Made by a program: the position numbers and the translations under genes | The notes under the pieces: generated by a model | The model's input: only the letters and a program-made list of their open reading frames with translations | The model's database searches: none | Told to the model about the DNA's origin: nothing | Shown here: one piece after another, positions 58,388-64,000 of the stretch | How the letters are laid out: each line of letters starts with the position of its first letter | Position numbering within the stretch: the stretch's first letter is position 1 | Assembly: GCA_002221725.1 (NCBI GenBank) | Contig: NJFT01000062.1 | Coordinates: 62,001 to 126,000, forward strand | Origin: Scedosporium boydii | Taxonomy: Eukaryota; Ascomycota; Sordariomycetes; Microascales; Microascaceae | Reading direction: 5' to 3' | Length of the DNA stretch: 64,000 nt

Positions 58388-61150
58388 TCTATATAATGAT
58401 GTTCTATCGCAGGACTCTCATGCTCAGCAGGTGGCAAGGTGGTGATATTCTGGAGGCAGAGGGTTGCAAAGATCATGAGCATAGTTAGCCTGTCTTCCGG
58501 TTGTGATGGGATGGATAAGAATGAGAAGACGGATCACCGATGTGTATGCGTTTTGTGTTACACGTTGGCGTATTAGGCGCAGAAACCAGTCAGACATCGT
58601 GAAACCACCACGTGCTTCTCATCCCTGCATTTTCATTCTGCAGCTGTTATGGATCGATAAGTGGTTCTCGGTGCATGCGCCCCTGCTGCAAGAAGCTCGA
58701 ATCAGACAGGCTGGAAATTAGCAGATTTGTAGCGGCCGTAAATGGCAGTCTTGCCCGGTGAACTGGCACGCAGCGGGTAGGACGGCAGCCCTGTATCACC
58801 ACCATCCGCTTCCAGTACCATTTCCGCCAGCACCGTCCCAGCCCAAACACCTAGTGGAGTGCAATTTAGAGTCAGCTCGTCTTGAGCGACCGCGCATAGC
58901 GCCATTGTTTCACATACAATCTAAAGTGCGGGAAAGACGACTAGGGCAAGGACACCGAATTATACTTTGTCTGTGTCACATGCAAGATTATCAAAGGTGC
59001 GCCAAATTGTGAACTGGCACATCGCTTTGGAGATGCCACGGACTACCTCCATTCTCTAGGAGGACGGATGGGAATTTACGCTAAACAACAGGACTACTCT
59101 TGCGATAGATAGCTGATAATTGCGTTTTCGAAAGATGATGTCTGTGTAATGGTCTGGTGCCACACCCTTTCTTCTTGGCCAGTTTAGCCATTCCACCCTT
59201 CTGACACTCGACTGCCTCTCGCCGAGAAACGCCACTCTCCTGATTCCAATACATTTGCCCATTCTCAACCATACTGATGTAAAAATCCTTCCTCTTCGAG
59301 TACTCGTGTGTATCTGCCGGCCATTTCACGGCCCACTCTTCAAGTGGTGGATATGGCGATGGCTCAATGTGCAAATGAAGGGAGCACAACTCACATAGTC
59401 CCCTCACTCTATCCGATAGGCCTACTACCGGGAATTCGCCTGTCTTGCCGTGTGGTGGGCATCCGGACCAAGATTCGTTTCCTGTAACATCCATCCCTCG
59501 TCAACATGCCGTGGTAGTACGGTAACGACCATCCCCAGCGTAAAATTCAGGTTTCTATATCCCGGTCTGATAGCGGCTTCCACTTGAAGATTGGGGCAGT
59601 GAGAAAAGATGTGCCAGCGCCGCAGGATAACTTGGGGCAAGCGCTAGGTCATCTTAAGTTCTAGAAGTCTCTTACAGGTAAATAAAAAAGCTACATCTCC
59701 TGTACCATCTCCTTTGAAACTGATTTCGCATGTGGAAGGAGCGACGCACCACCACCAGCCGTCAAGAAGGGGGCGTACTGGGCGGCAGATGTTTTCATGT
59801 CTGGCCTTTGTATTAGAGGAAGATGTCCAAAAGAAGGCTCTCCAGCAGGTATCAATGGAATTCGAAGGAGGAAAAACAGGCCCTTGAAGAGAGGACAGCA
59901 GCGTTCAATGCTATAGTCTTCCCATCATTATCAGATGGGCTTCTACAAAGACCCCAAGGCTGCGGCGCCACTCTAACAGCCGCCATCTAGGGGCGGCGTT
60001 AACGCGATTCTCTGGTCGTTATTACAAGGTGGCGTTCCCACCACCATCTTTCGGAAGGGAGGTTGGCCGAATGTACTCTGTACTTCGCAGTTGCAATGCC
60101 AAGAGCCGAGAAGGAAAAGCCAAGGCGAAAAACCCGGAGTGGGGTCTGTGATAGGCCAGGGGACCAGGACCAGCTCAACCGCGGTCTTTCTTGGCGTACC
60201 TGCAACAAGCTGATGGTTCCATTCACCCTTGTCTGTTCCTTCCAATTGATGCGATGGGGCATCGGGTAGGCTGACAAATCTCAACGTCGACCACTACCCT
60301 TAGCTCTTTCCCTCTCCCGAGAGGCAGACGGACTGCCGATGTCTGTTGTGCCTGACATCAAAAGCACACTCTATGCTGTACCTTTCAAACATCCCTTAAT
60401 TGCAAGAATAATGCATCTGAGGGACTGTTAATTATGGGGACCCATGAGCCTCGCAGCGCCTCAGCAGCGTTGAAGACGATGGCAAAGGAGCAGCTCATTG
60501 AGCATAAAACTATTAACTTTCTCTGTTATAGCCGCAGCACCCCCGTAAATAGACTGCCCTTTTCAAATTCAATTTGGCTGTCGTCTGGGGAAGATCTTGT
60601 TGGTGTGCTGCTCGGCACAATGTCCCCAGGTCCGGTCCCTCCGCGACCAGTCCCTGTATGATTGGTGCTTGGGAGTCCTGCTCAGATCTCTACTGTCCAT
60701 CATTGGCCAGGCTGAGTGCCATGGCTGAAACAAATCGAAATCTTGGATCCCGCTGGAGTGGTGGGCAGCAATTCTCCGACAATAAATATATGCAATGTAA
60801 ATTATGGGGCGGGGTCGCGTCGAGCCGAATACCCGCACTGATTAAATATATATGACAGGGAGGGTACTGGTAGAGGCCGGATTGGACCGCATTCAGGGTT
60901 ATTTTTCTACTATAGCTCGTTTCTTATTTACTGTTATCTCATTTAATCTACGCGAAATAGATTTACATGGTCATGTTCGCCCCGGCATCTACAAATCGGG
61001 ATAAAGACCACACGGCACTTACACAACAGGAATCACTGGAACCGTAGAGGGAAAGTATTAAGAGCCCGTCTCCACTCCGATGCAGGTCCCGGTTCCTCTT
61101 CCTCGCCTCCTTGTGCACATCTCTATCATCGAAGCCAACCCGTAGCCGAG
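58388..61150. other. Intergenic with one weak open frame
   Basis: Apart from the uncertain frame at 59081-59494 I find no coding sequence. The region just before 61151 is the promoter of the DUF1996 gene; no clear TATA box is fixed. Confidence 0.45.
59081..59494 (-). CDS. Hypothetical 137-residue protein
   Basis: An uninterrupted frame from ATG 59494. It holds a CELC pair, a Pro-rich piece (EPSPYPPLEEWAVKWP), a stretch KRKDFYISMVENGQMYWNQE and a basic C-terminal third. The composition is protein-like, but there is no recognised domain, no introns and no signal peptide. It may be a small real gene or part of an older one. Confidence 0.28.
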   Translation of the reverse strand: MDVTGNESWSGCPPHGKTGEFPVVGLSDRVRGLCELCSLHLHIEPSPYPPLEEWAVKWPADTHEYSKRKDFYISMVENGQMYWNQESGVSRREAVECQKGGMAKLAKKKGCGTRPLHRHHLSKTQLSAIYRKSSPVV

Positions 61151-62457
61151 ATGAAGCCTTTCTCAGCCACCGCTCTCGCCCTCGCGCTCGTCGCCCCTGC
61201 CAAGGCAGGTCTTCGCTTCGGATGCTCGACGCTGACCATCCAGAGACTAGACCCCATCGTCGAGCCTGGCGCGGTCCCTTCGTCCCATCTTCATCACATC
61301 GTCGGTGGAAATGCCTTCAACGCCTCCATGGGCGCTGATATCGGAGACAGGGGCACCTGCACTACGTGCCAGATGAGCGAAGACTTTAGCAATTACTGGA
61401 CTGCCGTGCTATATTTCAAGCATCCCACCAACGGCTCTTATCATAGGCAAATAACACGAGATCCCTGGGGAAGAACGATGTCTGGACCTTGTACTAACAC
61501 ATTGGATCAGGGTCCCGGTAACGAATAATGCCGCCCTTGCTCCCGGAACGACCGGCGGAATCACCGTGTATTACACTCAGTTCGATTTCAACACCGATGC
61601 TCTGAACAGGCAGCCAATAAAGGCATTCCCTCCAGTGAGTTTGTGATCCTCTAATGTTACCGCTAACATAATTCTAACCTCCTCTCTCCCAGGGCTTCCG
61701 TATGACAGTTGGAAACCCCGGCGCCAACGACCCTGCTGCAGCCAGGTCGGCCGTCGGATTGCGTTACAACTGTCTTCAGACTCTGATTAACAGAGGTGCC
61801 GAGATGGCTGACTTCCCCGACAGGCCATGCCCAGCCGGAATCTTCGCCGTCCACCACTTCCCCGCGTCAGTAACCGATTCCACCACAACACAAAGAGTAA
61901 CTTATACTAACTTTTTTTTTTAGATGCTGGGACGGCAAGAACCTTGACAGCCCTGACCACCAGTCTCACATGTTTAACACTATGGACCGGGGCGGTTTTA
62001 CTAATGCTCCCCCGTGCCCGGCATCCCATCCCGTCCGCATGCCCCAAGTCACATACGAGACCGTCTGGGATACTCGACAGTTCAATAGCCTGTGGCCGAC
62101 AGGAACTCCAAACCCCTTCGTATGGTCGTTTGAGGGCTCGGCCTTCGGAACTCACGGTTTAGTGAACCCACGAGTCTGATTCTATTATTCAATGCTAATG
62201 TATTTGAGCGTAGCCGACTACCTCTTTGGCTGGAAGGGCGATGCGCTCCAGCGCGCCATGGACAAGTCTGAGTGTTTCTACGATGGATGTGGGTCTATTA
62301 CTAAGCAAGACATGTCTGAGGCCAACAAATGCAAGGTCGAGACTTTGGTGAACGAGGAAACAGACGGCTGTATGTTGAGTGTCTTGTTGCTGTCTTCAGA
62401 TCTACGCTAACTTTGATATTAGGGCTCACGTCGCGTCCGGGACAGTCGGATGTATAA
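61151..62457 (+). CDS. Secreted DUF1996 protein
   Basis: An extracellular fungal protein of the DUF1996 family, often seen in secretomes; the biochemical role is unknown. Six exons (61151-61446, 61511-61634, 61693-61865, 61924-62156, 62214-62369, 62423-62457) give 338 residues. A signal peptide ends at Ala-Lys-Ala-Gly near residue 20. Family marks in order: PSSHLHHIVGGNAFNASM, CTTCQMSEDFSNYWTAVLYF, GGITVYYTQFDFN, GFRMTVG, CWDGKNLDSPDHQSH, HPVRMPQVTYETVWDTRQFN and DYLFGWKGDALQRAMD. The first intron (61447-61510) starts with GC, not GT: GCAAAT..TACTAAC..CAG. The splice is fixed by the restored HR-VPVTNN. The product ends soon after the domain, so there is no WSC or GPI extension. Confidence 0.95.
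61447..61510 (+). other. GC-AG intron in the DUF1996 gene
   Basis: It is 64 nt with donor AG|GCAAAT, a perfect TACTAAC branch word and acceptor CAG. No GT lies near the exon end that would keep the family reading frame. Confidence 0.85.
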
Positions 62458-63085
62458 GTGTGTGCGCTTCAATCGCAATGGAAAGCTCGTTTCGATCACA
62501 TGTTGGTCAAATTCAATCTATTTCTACTGTCTAGGGGGAGGAATCGTTTGAGTCCTCTTCAGTTTTTAGTGCGGCTCATCGACGTCACTGAGGCAGACCC
62601 ACATCATCATCTCTTCAATTTGTTTCAAAGCTGATGAGTCAGCACTTGGGTACTTTGTATTTTTCTTGCTGGCGGCCCGTCGGTTTGCTGCCAGCTGACG
62701 TAAAGCTGTCGAACCTCAAACCAAGTCCAGCATCATTCTTTCCTCCCACGAAACTTCAACAACGTTTCGTCCCACCAACTTCTTGGTATAATATAAACTC
62801 CGATACCGCGCAAATCCTCTTGTTCTGTCACACTCTGTCGAAGTCAAAGGTTGGTACTAGAGCACGGAAGGAAATTCAGCTCGCAACGGCACATGATAAA
62901 TCCGTAAACAGGTTTCCTCGCTTCCTGCAGATAATAAGATCAATGGTAAATTTATCGGATGTTATCATAAAAAACAGCAACAAAGACCATAACTCTCCAG
63001 CTGCTGTGATGCTTCTGGGCTCTAGGCCCTGGGCTCGAATTTGGGTTAACGTGCATAAAATGGCCATCGCAGGCATGAGCGCGAC
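62458..63085. other. Convergent intergenic spacer
   Basis: It lies between the ends of the DUF1996 gene (+) and the right-edge gene (-). No gene is seen. Confidence 0.45.
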
Positions 63086-64000
63086 TTATTCTGAAGTTCT
63101 CGATAGAGATCTTCGGCATAGCCAATCCGTCAGATCAAAAGTACTCTCTTCGCCTGGTCTACCTGACCACTCTGACCCCGCCTGCTCATCGTCTTCATCG
63201 TCTTCATGTTCTACAGAAAAATTCAACCCCGCCCCGCTGGTATCAGAACGCGGTAGCCAGAATGGTCTGGTTGCGTATGGCTCAATTGCCAGTGATACGT
63301 CGGGTCCGACGGCGGCCGCGATGCTGGCCGTTGTAACCTCGTCAAGAGTGTGATTGATCACTTGTCTCGAGGATGAGACCGTCGAGAACCCGGCGACGCC
63401 CAGAATCTCCATACGCTCCAGGCGGACCCAAGCACTTTTTAAGATTGTGGGGAGGATATGGCGACAGAATCTCTCATCCATAACACGCCTTCCTGGTTTC
63501 TCCGAGAATGGGTGCCTGGAAGGACCGCATCGGGCCGCTCTGTATGATCTGTACCACCCATCAAACCATTGGACATTTGTTATGCCTTGCTGGAATCTGA
63601 AATACCGCAAACCGGGCGCTACTGCCGCGATAAACTCCGCTATTTCTCGATATCTTTCGTTCTCCGTTGAGGGATTCCAGTCGGGGCTAAAACGACCTCC
63701 CATCATATCCTCTGTGATCGTGACCGTCTCGGCGATGGTGGCGATTGTGAGCACCTCAAGATTCGTCCACTTTCCCAAGAACGGCCGTAAATGGGTTCGC
63801 ATCGGCCCGGCAATCCCATCCTGTGGAGTCGTCTCACCAAGTTTACACATAACGTCAAAAGGAGTGTTTGGGTCGACACCTTTAAGCTCTGCGAACTCAT
63901 TCAGGTTGGCTAGATGGAGAATTCGGAGTGTCTCTTGCCCAGTAGACTCCAGGAGAGATCTAATAAGTCGCCTTGATGCAATGCCGCCTAGTCTCAGAGA
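63086..64000 (-). CDS. LRR/F-box-like protein, 5' part beyond the window
   Basis: The frame is open from the right edge to a stop at 63086, at least 304 residues, with no start inside that must be used. The segment GGIASRRLIRSLLESTGQ, ETLRILHLANLNEF and then LRPFLGKWTNLEVLTIATIAETV has the helix-strand rhythm of leucine-rich repeats in fungal F-box proteins. A second repeat-like part is WVRLERMEILGVAGF. The C-terminus is acidic (VEHEDDEDDEQAG). An F-box, if present, would lie beyond the edge. In this family such proteins select targets for SCF ubiquitin ligases. Assigned from pattern only. Confidence 0.6.
   Translation of the reverse strand, partial: SLRLGGIASRRLIRSLLESTGQETLRILHLANLNEFAELKGVDPNTPFDVMCKLGETTPQDGIAGPMRTHLRPFLGKWTNLEVLTIATIAETVTITEDMMGGRFSPDWNPSTENERYREIAEFIAAVAPGLRYFRFQQGITNVQWFDGWYRSYRAARCGPSRHPFSEKPGRRVMDERFCRHILPTILKSAWVRLERMEILGVAGFSTVSSSRQVINHTLDEVTTASIAAAVGPDVSLAIEPYATRPFWLPRSDTSGAGLNFSVEHEDDEDDEQAGSEWSGRPGEESTFDLTDWLCRRSLSRTSE

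Overview
This window comes from a filamentous ascomycete, most likely a Sordariomycete-type mould. The genes are cut by many short introns of about 50-130 nt with GT(GC)..AG ends and CTAAC-like branch sites. The families are typically fungal: P450nor, PDR transporter, Zn2Cys6 factor, DUF1996, fungal rhodopsin-like 7TM protein, and GMC and multicopper oxidases. A nuclear tRNA-Arg carries an intron at position 37/38. For every main gene I joined the exons by hand and checked that the spliced length is a multiple of three.

Layout. At 1.2-3.0 kb (-) lies a nitric-oxide-reductase P450 (CYP55/P450nor) with a mitochondrial-type presequence before a second in-frame ATG. At 4.8-6.9 kb (-) is a secreted beta-lactamase-like serine hydrolase. 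tRNA-His(GTG) is at 8.0 kb (-) and tRNA-Arg(CCT) at 9.25 kb (+). A UDP-glycosyltransferase follows at 9.5-11.2 kb (-), a full-size PDR/ABCG pump at 12.3-17.1 kb (-) and a GMC oxidoreductase at 18.2-20.7 kb (-). At 22.6-24.4 kb (+) is a rhodopsin-like 7TM membrane protein, at 25.8-28.2 kb (+) a Zn2Cys6 transcription factor and at 30.4-32.5 kb (+) an MFS exporter. A 75-residue unknown protein (33.2 kb, +), a bilirubin-oxidase-like multicopper oxidase (34.6-36.8 kb, -) and a large secreted protein of unknown function (40.2-42.0 kb, +) complete this part. From 9.5 to 37 kb the gene content looks like a detoxification or export neighbourhood (glycosylation, oxidation, two pumps, a regulator, a membrane receptor-like protein). 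No polyketide, peptide or terpene synthase is present.

From about 42.2 to 55.6 kb the character changes completely. The region is filled with broken, shuffled copies of a UPF1-like superfamily-1 helicase gene. One copy (48.6-52.2 kb) is intact except for a single in-frame TAG. A second copy (42.9-46.8 kb) is a chimera in which an OTU-protease-like domain, an acidic linker and a GIY-YIG nuclease-like domain sit between the N-terminal module and the helicase. It is disrupted by frameshifts, stops and a roughly 600-bp insertion that carries a Myb/SANT-like relic. Three more fragments, several direct and tandem duplications and a dispersed short repeat present in both orientations complete the island. 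Many differences between copies are C-to-T or G-to-A, as expected of repeat-induced point mutation, though this was not measured across the island.

From 55.9 kb on, ordinary gene content returns: a broken membrane-protein gene, a single-pass Cys-rich surface protein (57.5-58.4 kb, -), a secreted DUF1996 protein with a GC-AG intron (61.2-62.5 kb, +) and an LRR/F-box-like gene that runs off the right edge (63.1 kb to the end, -).
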